Assembly (NCBI GenBank): GCA_041399205.1
Contig: JAWKTK010000008.1
Location: forward strand, 265,260 to 329,259
Reading direction: 5' to 3'
From: JAGQOZ01 sp041399205
GTDB taxonomy: Bacteria > Planctomycetota > Planctomycetia > Pirellulales > Pirellulaceae
DNA: 64,000 bases
A program made the translations under genes and the position numbers. The notes under the pieces were generated by a model. The model was given only the letters and a program-made list of their open reading frames with translations, did no database searches and was not told where the DNA came from. Position 1 is the first letter of the stretch. Every line of letters begins with the position of its first letter. Positions 36,308 to 44,867 of the stretch are shown here, in pieces.

Positions 36308-36961
36308 GTGAAAGCACGCCGGTGGACGCGATACACACTTCGATCTGCGTTGCTGCTCATTCTGGTGTGCGCTGTGTTTTTCAATTGGATACGCATCCGA
36401 ATTGAAGCGGGGCGGCGGCAAAAAGAGGCCGTTGCTGGATTGCGAGATTCAGGCGCCAGCGTCCATTACAACTACGAATTTGATGCAGCCGGGAACGTGA
36501 CCAAGCAAGGCCGGCCCAGTGCACCAAAATGGCTGCGTGAAGCGGTGGGTGACGACACTCTTGTCAAGGTAGAAGTCGTCGAGCACTTGGGCGGAGATGA
36601 AGATGAGATGGAAGCCGGTCTCTCGCGGTTACCTGAGCTTGATAGGCTAGGCCGCCTCTATCTTGGCGGATCGAAGGTAGTGGACAAACAACTCGTGTAT
36701 ATTGGTCAGGTTGGAGACCTTAATGAGCTGTACCTCGAGTACACGCAGATAACCAATGACGGGCTTGCCCATCTTGTTAGCTTGTCAAACCTACAGGTGC
36801 TTGGACTGCGCGATCCCAAAATCACCGATGATGCGATCCCTCACTTGCGAAAGCTCACTTCACTCACGAAACTGGATGTGACTGGAACCAAGATATCGGA
36901 CAAGGGGCTGGACGAACTACGGCAAGCATTGCCGGAGTGTACGATTCTTCGTGAATACTAG
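36308..36961 (+). CDS. Membrane-anchored leucine-rich-repeat protein
   Basis: A 217-residue protein of a type common in planctomycetes: a basic start (RRWTRYTLRSALLLILVCAV) with one membrane helix, a short spacer with the YNYEFDAAGN segment, and four or five leucine-rich repeats such as LNELYLEYTQITNDGLAHLV, LSNLQVLGLRDPKITDDAIP and LTKLDVTGTKISDKGLDELR. These form an arc for protein binding; the partner is unknown. The GTG at 36308 follows AGGAGAGG. It lies between copies of the accessory-region repeat. Confidence 0.8.
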   Translation: MKARRWTRYTLRSALLLILVCAVFFNWIRIRIEAGRRQKEAVAGLRDSGASVHYNYEFDAAGNVTKQGRPSAPKWLREAVGDDTLVKVEVVEHLGGDEDEMEAGLSRLPELDRLGRLYLGGSKVVDKQLVYIGQVGDLNELYLEYTQITNDGLAHLVSLSNLQVLGLRDPKITDDAIPHLRKLTSLTKLDVTGTKISDKGLDELRQALPECTILREY

Positions 36962-36997
36962 GGTATCAGTTGGTGCCATCCATTAAGTGCACTTCTC

Positions 36998-37015
36998 CGC
37001 CCAGCGGGCGACACA
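36998..37015 (-). repeat. Inverted copy of the accessory-region core repeat
   Basis: CGCCCAGCGGGCGACACAT is the reverse complement of the ATGTGTCGCCCGCTGGGC core seen at 34891 and 37224. A TTGGTGCCATCCA motif occurs on each side (about 36970 and 37030). Confidence 0.7.
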
Positions 37016-37080
37016 TTTTTGGGATCTGGTTGGTGCCATCCACAATCATCAGTCACTCCAAAACCATCGAAAAAAGATTG

Positions 37081-37147
37081 AAACGCAGAGACGCCGAGGT
37101 CGGAGAGTTGTTTGTTCCTTCTCTGCGTACTCTGCGCCTCCGCGTTT
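37081..37147. repeat. Imperfect inverted repeat, AACGCAGAG type
   Basis: The left arm AAACGCAGAGACGCCGAG and the right arm CTCTGCGCCTCCGCGTTT pair imperfectly, with a further CTCTGCGTACTCTGCG between them. Such arms are frequent dispersed intergenic elements in planctomycetes; no protein is encoded. Confidence 0.6.
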
Positions 37148-37201
37148 CTGATTTCTACGCTGAAGCCCTGATTCGGTTAGCGGTGGCAGCCGACTGTGAT
37201 G

Positions 37202-37244
37202 TTGGGCGTCTTATAGCGTCCGCATGTGTCGCCCGCTGGGCTGA
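37202..37244 (+). repeat. 43-bp direct repeat, copy 2
   Basis: Same 43 bp as 34869-34911 and in the same orientation. The two copies bracket 2.3 kb holding the PIN/antitoxin remnant, small membrane ORFs and the leucine-rich-repeat gene. Confidence 0.9.
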
Positions 37245-37292
37245 ACGAGGCAGGACGGAACGATGACCGGTGGCTGACGCACACCGGCAAAG

Positions 37293-37310
37293 ATGTGTCG
37301 CCCGCCGGGC
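37293..37310 (+). repeat. Variant copy of the core repeat
   Basis: ATGTGTCGCCCGCCGGGC differs by one base from the core at 37224. It is a third direct copy of the palindrome-containing element in this accessory patch. Confidence 0.65.
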
Positions 37311-37320
37311 GGAGGCCAGG

Positions 37321-37398
37321 TGGATAGCGTTTTTACATGGCTGGCACCAAGCATTTTCCGTGGATAGCGTTTTTACATGGCTGGCACCAAGCATTTCT
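37321..37398 (+). repeat. 40-bp tandem repeat with satellite motifs
   Basis: Copies start at 37321 and 37361 with TGGATAGCGTTTTTACATGG then CTGGCACCAAGCATTT. The CAAGCATTT end is repeated three more times up to about 37436. The GGCACCAA part is the complement of the TTGGTGCC motif near 36970 and 37030, so the patch shares building blocks in both orientations. Confidence 0.8.
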
Positions 37399-37877
37399 GC
37401 CAAGCATTTCCCAAGCATTTCGGCACCAAGCATTTTGGCGTACCAAACCTTTTAATTTTCGTCACCTAGCCAAAAATTTGAAATTATTTGCCTGACATCC
37501 GTTTCGCGCGTAGAATGGCAGGCAATTGGGTCGGGCCAGTAGGGCCTTAGTTCAGCGATAGGAGACGCGATCGAAAATTCCAGCCATAGGTACAGGCCGC
37601 GTGACCTGAATTTCCTGACTTCAGTATTCTGGTTGTCCGGGTAATTCAAGTGAGTCACCAATGGAAAATCTTCGATTTCTTTGACCCGCGTTATTCCGTG
37701 TTCTATATTCACCAGGGTCGTGAAACGGCAACAGCTTAGCGACCCAGATGGATATGGTTGTCATTCTGAATCGGCGCTCACTGCCGCATTCAATCCTCGC
37801 GAGCCTTAAATCGGACTTTGGCGTGCGACAAGGATGATTGTGGCAAGGTGTCACCTCCCGAATATGGAAAGTCGCTG
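37399..37877. other. Intergenic region upstream of ctpA
   Basis: About 480 bp. The first 40 bp finish the CAAGCATTT repeats. The rest shows no credible gene or RNA. The promoter of the protease gene should lie near its right end, but I cannot name -35/-10 boxes with confidence. Confidence 0.35.
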
Positions 37878-39570
37878 ATGGAACGTAGGAATCTATTTTC
37901 CGCTCTTCTAGTGGGATTGCTGGTCGGTTTTGGTTCAAGCTCGTTTGTCGCATCTTCGATCGCGCATGCGGAAAACAGTTTGGATCACATTCAAATTGCG
38001 GACGAAGTCAAACGCGTCTTGACGGAAGGACGTGAATTCGAAGTAAAACAACGTTGGGGCGAAGCGCTTACCACCTACGAAAATGCGCTGCGTCTTTACC
38101 CCACCGACTCCGAACTCAATCGACGGATGCGTATCACGCGTCTCCATTACGAATTGGATCGACGATACTCCGACGACACATTTGTGTCCTCGATTCGTCG
38201 CCTCAGCGAAAGTGAATCTCTTTCACTAATGGAAGAAGTCGCCACCAAGCTGGAAACGCATTATGTAGAAAATCCTGATTGGCGAGAACTCTTGCGATGC
38301 GGAACCAGTAGCGTCCAAATTGCTCTGCTGGATCCCACGGTTCGCAAAACACTGGGCGTGCAGGCCAGTGCGGAACAAGTTCGCGAGATGATTCAGGCTA
38401 TCTGGTCCACACAGTCTCGGCAGTCGTTTGCGAATCGCCAAGAGGCGATCGATTTCGTTCGTTGGTCCAGTCGCATCGTGTCGCGACAGATGGGTGTTTC
38501 TCCCAACGCCGCCATTTTTGAATATGTTTGCGGTGCCATGTCTTCGCTAGATCCGTACTCAACTTACCTCACCGAACAACAGCTGGAAGATGTCTATTCG
38601 CAGATCAAAGGCAACTTTGTCGGACTGGGTGTCGAACTGAAAACCGATACTGGCACGCTGTTGATTTCCGACGTTATTTCGAATGGTCCTGCTGAATTAG
38701 CTGGCCTGCGTTCGGGCGACACCATCGTCCAGATTGATGACAAGGTGGTGTCCGAATTGCCGGTGGACGTCGCGGCTGATTTGCTGAAAGGTGAACAAGG
38801 TTCAGTCGTTTATCTGACACTGAAGAACGGTGAAGGTCAAAACCGCCAAGTGCGAGTTCGACGAGATCGAGTGGAAGTGCCCAGCGTGGAAGACGTCAAG
38901 ATGTTGGATCCCAGCAAAGGGATTGCCTATTTGAAGATTTCTAGCTTTCAAGAAACCACCAGCCGAGATGTTGACGCGGCGTTGTGGAAATTGCTGGGAC
39001 AAGGCATGCGAAGTCTAATCATTGACGTCGAGGCAACCCGGGCGGACTTCTAACTGAATCGGTCGAAGTAGCCGATCGGTTTGTGATGGACGGCACCATT
39101 GTCTCCACCTTGGGCCGTAGCACTCGTGAAAATTTCAACTATAAGGCTCGCAAAGTTGGTACTTGGCGAGTTCCCTTAGTGGTGCTGATTGACGGCGATT
39201 CCGCCAGTGCCAGCGAAATTTTTGCCGGTGCCATTCGCGATCATGATCGAGGCATCGTGGTGGGGAGTCGCAGTTACGGGAAAGGTTCCGTGCAAGGCAT
39301 TTTCCTCTGCGGATTTTGGAATCAGGTGTTCGCCTCACGACCGCAAAATTCTATTCGCCCAATGGCAAAGCGATCAGCAACGCCGGTGTCGATCCGAACG
39401 TTGCGGTTCGAACCATGGCCAAACCATTGGAATCAGGCGAACTGTTAGCCTCGCACGATTCCATTCTGCAAGCCGGCATCGAACAAGCCACTCGCATCAT
39501 CGACCAACCCGTGGAAGCTCGCAGCGAATTCGCGTCATCCGCTTCGCCTGGCCAGAAAGCCGGTTGGTAG
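37878..39570 (+). pseudogene. ctpA: Carboxyl-terminal processing protease (S41), two frameshifts
   Basis: A CtpA-type serine protease exported to the periplasm. Parts in order are a signal peptide (FSALLVGLLVGFGSSSFVAS), a helical TPR-like segment, a PDZ domain (VGLGVELKTDTGTLLISDVI, AELAGLRSGDTIVQID) and the S41 catalytic core with the Ser in IDGDSASASEIFAGAI and the Lys in SRSYGKGSVQ. One C is missing at 39030-39031 (GACGTC-GAGGC should read DVRGNPGGLLTESVEVADRF) and one C at about 39304-39306 (IFPLRILESGVRLTTAKFYS). Both are C-rich spots, and the corrected protein is about 564 residues. Assembly error is likely. Start ATG 37878; an upstream TTG at 37818 is not supported. Confidence 0.85.
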
Positions 39571-39672
39571 TCGGATATTGAATGAAGGTTCCGCCAACTC
39601 GGCCCGAAGCGTAGGTTATGAAGTTGCGCATTCGGGCCAAGGAAAGCGTTTAGCGAAAAGCAGGAATCCGTC

Positions 39673-39927
39673 ATGGAACTGGACGACGAAATTTGTCTGT
39701 GCTTTCACGTCACCAAACGCAAAGTGGTTAACTACATTCGGATTCATCAACCGCAAGTGGCTGGGCAATTGAGTGAATGTTTTGGTGCAGGGACGGGATG
39801 TGGTTGGTGTCGCCCGTTCTTGCAGAGGTTGATGGAGACGAGCGATTCGGACGCAACGGACAACTTGTCAACCGAAGATTACGCCAGGCAACGAACGGCT
39901 TATCGAGCGAAAAAGCAGGACAAATAA
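39673..39927 (+). CDS. BFD-like [2Fe-2S] protein
   Basis: An 84-residue protein of the bacterioferritin-associated ferredoxin type. Four cysteines in the family spacing bind the cluster: C8 and C10 in ICLCFHVT and C43 and C46 in GTGCGWCRPFL. In enterobacteria Bfd passes electrons to bacterioferritin to release iron; relatives also serve as redox modules. No bacterioferritin is adjacent, so the partner is unknown. The C-terminal 30 residues are charged and variable. Confidence 0.85.
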   Translation: MELDDEICLCFHVTKRKVVNYIRIHQPQVAGQLSECFGAGTGCGWCRPFLQRLMETSDSDATDNLSTEDYARQRTAYRAKKQDK

Positions 39928-40071
39928 ATCTGGTTGTGCCAATCTGGCACTACATGAATCGTCGATCCGCACTGTTGGATCGGCCGACTTCGTCTCGTAT
40001 AATGGGGCGGTTATTCCTGCCTATTGGACACCGTAGTGCGTGTCGTCCCTCCAGCCCGTAGAGGTCGTGCC

Positions 40072-43000
40072 ATGTGTGGCTCACTTCGTCACTTTCTGTC
40101 GTTCGCCCATCTCCTGCTCGGTATGATCACATGGTCACTTGTGGCCGCTCGCCTGAATGGACAGGAGTCGGCGGTTGATTTCCAGAGAGAAGTCCAGCCG
40201 ATTTTTGCCGAACATTGTGCCAGGTGTCACGGCGTCGATGCGGACACGCGCGAGGGCGGACTGCGTTTGGATGTGGAAGCGTCTTTGTTGAACGGAGGTG
40301 ATTCGGGCGAACCCGCCGTCGTTCCTGGCAAGCCAGATCAAAGCCATCTGATGGCTCGCATCACGTCTTCAGACGAATCGGAAATCATGCCTCCGCCGGA
40401 CGAAAAGAAACCGCTCAGCGAACAACAAATTGCTACGCTACAAAAGTGGATTGAAGCCGGCGCACCATTCCAAACACATTGGGCGTTTGTTCGGCCGGAA
40501 CGCCCTGCCATGGAATCAACGGATTCGCATCCCATCGACACGTTGGTGGATGCAACGCTGTCGCAAAAGCAGATGGAGCGTTCGCCTGCCGCGCCGGACT
40601 ATATTTTGTGCCGACGTTTGTACTTGGATTTGATTGGCTTGCCGCCTTCGCCAGAACAGTGGCAAGCGTTCCAGACGGATGGCTTGCAGGCAACGGTCGA
40701 CAAGCTGATGGCGAGTCCCAGGTTTGGCGAAAAGTGGGCTCGGCACTGGTTGGATGTCGCTCGGTATTCCGACACCAACGGTTATGAAAAAGATTTGCGG
40801 CGCGAACAATGGGCTTGGCGAGACTGGGTGGTGTCGGCGCTGAATGAAGACATGCCATACAACCAATTTGTGATCGAACAGATTGCGGGTGACCTACTGC
40901 CCAACGCCTCGCAAGACAATCTGATTGCCACCGGGTTTCTGCGGAACAGCATGATCAACGAAGAAGGCGCGATTGTGCCGGAACAATTTCGCATGGTGGA
41001 AATGTTTGACCGTATCGACTGCGTAGGCAAAGCCGTCTTGGGATTGACCACGCAGTGCGCACAGTGTCATTCGCACAAATTTGATCCGCTGACGCAAGAC
41101 GAATATTTTGGCATGTTCGCCTACTTGAATAATTCTTATGAAGCCAGATCGTGGGTTTACAACCAAGATCAACAACAGAAACGCGACGACGTGTTTCGGC
41201 AAATTCAAGAACTGGAAGACAAAATCAAACAAGCGTGTCCCGATTGGCAGTCGCAGGTCAATCAGTTTGCCGTTCAGCAGGCACAGCACAACGCAGCGTG
41301 GACGGCGGTTCGCATGCACGACATGAACAGTGTCAGCGGATTGAATCATCCGGTCCACAATGCAGACGATTCTATTCTGATGTTGGGGCACACCAGTTCG
41401 GACGTTTACTTGATTGGCAAGACGGAACTGGAAACGGTCACTGGAGTCCGTTTGGAAGTGCTGACGCACGGTGATTTGCCGCATTTGGGGCCTGGTCGGA
41501 ACGACCAAGGGACGTGGGATATTCTGGAACTGGAAGTGTTGACTCGTCATCCACAAGAAGACGGTTCGTGGTCGGGCTGGGAAAAGCAAGAACTGACCAA
41601 CGCCACAGCCGATTGGTCTCAGCCGGAGCAGAAACACGATGAAGGCAAGAAGACCAGCGGTCCGGTTTCATTGTTGATTGATGGAACGGACAATTCGTGG
41701 TGGGCTGCAGACCGAGGTATCGGGCGACGAAACCAACCGTCCGTAGCGGTGGTCCAATTCGCAAAGCCGCTGACCTTGCCAGCCGGTGCGGAGTGGAAAT
41801 TTGTGATGCGAATGGGCCAGATGGTTGGCTGTTGTCGCATCAGCTTGACGGATACGGAAGCACCCTGTGCACAGCCAGTTGATTACGCCGCAGTGTTGGC
41901 GGCGGCGATAGACGCAGGTTCGCGGACATCGGAGCAGCAACACGCATTGTTTGACGCGTGGCGCAAGACGCTGCCCGCAGATCAAGCCAAGTCGTCCGAA
42001 ATCGCCGATTTGTTCACACAGCTGCCGACCGCCATGACGTCGGTACTGCACGTGCAAGAACGCGCTGCGGATGATCCCAGAGCAACACATGTTCTGGAAC
42101 GAGGCCAGTGGGATAATCCTGGGCGCATCATCCAGCCGCACGTTCCGGCCGCCTTGCATTCGCTGCCCGAAGGTGACGAACCCGATCGACTGCGGTTTGC
42201 TCGTTGGTTGGTTGCAGACGAATCTCCGCTGGCTGCGCGAGTTGCCGTGAATCGAATTTGGCAAGCGATGTTTGGCGAAGGTTTGGTCGCCACGCCCGAA
42301 GACTTTGGAACTCGAGCACCCACGCCCGAACACTTACCATTGCTGAATTATCTGGCCGTCGAATTGATGGAAAGCGGGTGGAGCCAGAAACAGCTGATTC
42401 GGCAGATTGTCACCAGTCAAACCTACGCGCAAGATTCGCACGCGTCGCCGGACGCCTACGCCCAAGACCCCGCCAATCGTTGGTTGGCACGAGGGCCTCG
42501 TTTCCGAGCGGAAGCGGAAGTGGTTCGCGACATCGCGCTGTCCGTATCGGGCTTGATGCATCATAAAATGGGTGGCCCCAGTGTCATTCCACCCGTGCCG
42601 CAAAACGTGCTGAACTATAATTACACGTATCCCAGTTATTGGAAGCCGGCGGAAGGGCCGGACCGATATCGTCGTACGTTGTACGGATTTCGCAAACGAT
42701 CGATGCCTGATCCCGTCATGTCCACATTTGACGCACCCAACGGTGACATGGCGTGTGCCAGACGAATTCTATCCAACACGCCACTCGCCGCGTTGACCGG
42801 GTTGAATGAAACGATTTTTGTCGAAGCCGCTCGAGCTTTCGCGTTGCGCATCCTTCGCGAATCAGAACCTGACGACGCAAAACGCATTGAACTCGCTTTC
42901 CAGTTGTGTGTGTGTCGCCAACCTAGTTCGGCAGAAGTAGACGAAGTACTGCGACTACTACAAACTCATCGAAAACGCCTGGCGGACGGTTGGTTAGATG

Positions 43001-43134
43001 AACGCCTGATTGCCACCGGCCAAGCAGATCAGCTGCCCGATTTGCCAGCAGAAGTTAGTCCGCAAGACGCCGCAGCCTGGACGTTAGTCAGCCGAGTCCT
43101 TCTGAATTTAGATGAAACCATCAGCAAGAACTGA
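40072..43134 (+). CDS. PSCyt1-DUF1549-DUF1553 protein (planctomycete cytochrome c)
   Basis: A 1020-residue exported protein. After a signal peptide comes a PSCyt1 domain with one haem c site, CARCH (near residue 50), and the distal MPP of SEIMPPPDEKK. A DUF1549 domain (LCRRLYLDLIGLPPSPEQW, FGEKWARHWLDVARYSDTNG) contains a second CxxCH, CAQCHSHKFDPLTQDEY. A middle carbohydrate-binding-like beta region and a C-terminal DUF1553 domain follow (RLRFARWLVADESPLAARV, NRIWQAMFGEGLV, TYAQDSHA). These proteins are always paired with DUF1501 proteins, as here nine bases downstream. Oxidation of a polysaccharide or sulfated sugar is suspected but unproven. Start ATG 40072. Confidence 0.93.
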   Translation: MCGSLRHFLSFAHLLLGMITWSLVAARLNGQESAVDFQREVQPIFAEHCARCHGVDADTREGGLRLDVEASLLNGGDSGEPAVVPGKPDQSHLMARITSSDESEIMPPPDEKKPLSEQQIATLQKWIEAGAPFQTHWAFVRPERPAMESTDSHPIDTLVDATLSQKQMERSPAAPDYILCRRLYLDLIGLPPSPEQWQAFQTDGLQATVDKLMASPRFGEKWARHWLDVARYSDTNGYEKDLRREQWAWRDWVVSALNEDMPYNQFVIEQIAGDLLPNASQDNLIATGFLRNSMINEEGAIVPEQFRMVEMFDRIDCVGKAVLGLTTQCAQCHSHKFDPLTQDEYFGMFAYLNNSYEARSWVYNQDQQQKRDDVFRQIQELEDKIKQACPDWQSQVNQFAVQQAQHNAAWTAVRMHDMNSVSGLNHPVHNADDSILMLGHTSSDVYLIGKTELETVTGVRLEVLTHGDLPHLGPGRNDQGTWDILELEVLTRHPQEDGSWSGWEKQELTNATADWSQPEQKHDEGKKTSGPVSLLIDGTDNSWWAADRGIGRRNQPSVAVVQFAKPLTLPAGAEWKFVMRMGQMVGCCRISLTDTEAPCAQPVDYAAVLAAAIDAGSRTSEQQHALFDAWRKTLPADQAKSSEIADLFTQLPTAMTSVLHVQERAADDPRATHVLERGQWDNPGRIIQPHVPAALHSLPEGDEPDRLRFARWLVADESPLAARVAVNRIWQAMFGEGLVATPEDFGTRAPTPEHLPLLNYLAVELMESGWSQKQLIRQIVTSQTYAQDSHASPDAYAQDPANRWLARGPRFRAEAEVVRDIALSVSGLMHHKMGGPSVIPPVPQNVLNYNYTYPSYWKPAEGPDRYRRTLYGFRKRSMPDPVMSTFDAPNGDMACARRILSNTPLAALTGLNETIFVEAARAFALRILRESEPDDAKRIELAFQLCVCRQPSSAEVDEVLRLLQTHRKRLADGWLDERLIATGQADQLPDLPAEVSPQDAAAWTLVSRVLLNLDETISKN

Positions 43135-43143
43135 GACGCAAAG

Positions 43144-44565
43144 ATGAACATTCGCCATATTCGTTCACAGATTGCCCATGGGGTTACTCGCCGCTGGTTC
43201 TTCCAGCAATGCGGCGTTGGCTTGGCCGGGATTGCTGCGCATTCGCTACTGAGCCAAGACGGTTGGGCCGCGTCAAGCAATCCGCTGGCGCCACGCAAGC
43301 CTCATTTTGCTGCGAAGGCCAAACGAGTGATCTATATGTTCCAGGCGGGTGCGCCCAGCCACTTGGAGCTATTTGACTACAAACCAGAATTGGCCAAGCG
43401 CGACGGCCAGCTTCCGCCAGCGGAGTTGCTGGAAGGCTATCGAGCGGCATTTATTGACCCAAAGTCAGCGTTGTTGGGGCCGAAGTATAAGTTTGCCAAG
43501 CATGGTCAGTGCGGGATGGAGCTGAGTGAATTGTTGCCGCACACGGCCAAGATTGCGGACGACATTTGTTTGATTCGAAGCATGCAGACCGAAGCGGTCA
43601 ATCACGCGCCGGCGCAGATCATGATGAACACCGGTTCGCAGCAGTTTGGTCGGCCCAGCTTTGGCGCGTGGACGTTGTACGGTCTGGGTAGCGAATCAGA
43701 AGATCTACCGGGCTTTGTCGTGTTGACCAGTGCCAAGGGGACCAGCGGCGGCGCCAGCAACTACGGTTCCGGGTTCTTGCCTACACAGTACGGTGGCGTG
43801 CCGTTTCGAAACGCCGGTGACCCCGTGTTGTATCTTTCCAACCCGCCGGGCATTGACGCCGAAGCGCAACGAGCTTCGTTGGATAGCTTGGCCAACTTGA
43901 ATCGGCTGGCTCACGATTCGTTCGGCGATCCGTCGATTGATGCTCGGATTCAAAGCTACGAAATGGCGTATCGCTTGCAAACCAGCGCGCCCGAGTTAAT
44001 GGATTTGGGTAGCGAATCGCCCGACGTGTTAGCTCGCTATGGTATTCAGGATCCCAATGAAGGATCGTTCGCGCGAAACTGCTTGTTGGCGCGACGCTTG
44101 ATTGAACGAGGCGTCCGGTTCGTGCAACTGTTTCACGAAGCGTGGGACCAGCACGGGAATCTGACGGCCGATATCAAAAAGAACGCTGGCCACACCGACC
44201 AACCGTCCGCGGCACTGGTGGCCGATCTCAAAGAACGAGGCCTGTTGGACGATACGTTGGTGATTTGGGGTGGCGAATTCGGCCGCACTCCGATGGTGCA
44301 AGGCGGCAATGACGGCCGAGACCACCATAATCGATGCTATTCGGTTTGGCTGGCCGGCGGCGGAGTGAAACCGGGTTATGTGCATGGACAAACGGACGAA
44401 TTTGGCTTCAATGTCGCGGAAAACCTGGTCCACGTTCATGACCTAAACGCCACGCTCTTGCATTTGCTGGGCTTCGATCACACTCGGCTGACGTATCGCT
44501 TCCAAGGTCGAGACTACCGTTTGACCGACGTGCATGGGGACGTGGTCACCCCGATTATTGCTTGA
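43144..44565 (+). CDS. DUF1501 (sulfatase-like fold) protein
   Basis: A 473-residue TAT-exported protein (TRRWFFQQCGVGLAGIAAHS). DUF1501 motifs are MFQAGAPSHLELFDYKPEL, SMQTEAVNHAPAQIMMNTGS, FVQLFHEAWDQHGN, VIWGGEFGRTPMVQGGNDG and GRDHHN, which place metal ligands like those of alkaline phosphatase/sulfatases. It is co-transcribed with the preceding PSCyt gene. The natural substrate is not known; degradation of complex sugars is the usual suggestion. Confidence 0.93.
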   Translation: MNIRHIRSQIAHGVTRRWFFQQCGVGLAGIAAHSLLSQDGWAASSNPLAPRKPHFAAKAKRVIYMFQAGAPSHLELFDYKPELAKRDGQLPPAELLEGYRAAFIDPKSALLGPKYKFAKHGQCGMELSELLPHTAKIADDICLIRSMQTEAVNHAPAQIMMNTGSQQFGRPSFGAWTLYGLGSESEDLPGFVVLTSAKGTSGGASNYGSGFLPTQYGGVPFRNAGDPVLYLSNPPGIDAEAQRASLDSLANLNRLAHDSFGDPSIDARIQSYEMAYRLQTSAPELMDLGSESPDVLARYGIQDPNEGSFARNCLLARRLIERGVRFVQLFHEAWDQHGNLTADIKKNAGHTDQPSAALVADLKERGLLDDTLVIWGGEFGRTPMVQGGNDGRDHHNRCYSVWLAGGGVKPGYVHGQTDEFGFNVAENLVHVHDLNATLLHLLGFDHTRLTYRFQGRDYRLTDVHGDVVTPIIA

Positions 44566-44653
44566 CGTTGGCAGCAATTCTCTCTTTCGCAAACCGTTTA
44601 TGTCACATAGTCTGGACCGTGGCGGGTATTGAATAGGACACATGTTTTTCATT

Positions 44654-44714
44654 GCCCGACGCGTCAGCGAGGGAAAATGGAATGTTTCTGTGGTCCCTCG
44701 CTGACGCTTCGGGC
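44654..44714. repeat. Inverted repeat with 21-bp arms
   Basis: GCCCGACGCGTCAGCGAGGGA (44654-44674, 21 bp) and its complement arm at 44694-44714 match at 20 of 21 positions around a 19-bp loop. It lies 90 bp after the DUF1501 stop and may serve as a terminator. A degenerate single arm occurs at 18795-18834, so the element is dispersed. Confidence 0.85.
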
Positions 44715-44739
44715 TAGGAAATTCTGTCCGTACCGATGT

Positions 44740-44806
44740 GTTCGTAGTCCCGCCTTTAGGCGGAATGAACCGTGCCGGTCTGCCGCCTAAAGGCGGTACT
44801 ACGAAC
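44740..44806. repeat. Inverted repeat built on CCGCCTTTAGGCGG
   Basis: The arm at 44740-44763 begins GTTCGTAGTCCCGCCT, and its complement at 44783-44806 ends GGTACTACGAAC. Each arm is itself palindromic (CGCCTTTAGGCG, CGCCTAAAGGCG), so cruciform or nested hairpins can form. It follows the 44654 inverted repeat and ends 61 bp before the next gene. Confidence 0.85.
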
Positions 44807-44867
44807 TTCAATATTCCACTTTCAAACCCGTGACGTTCGTTTCGCAAACTCAGCGAAAGGTGACAAT

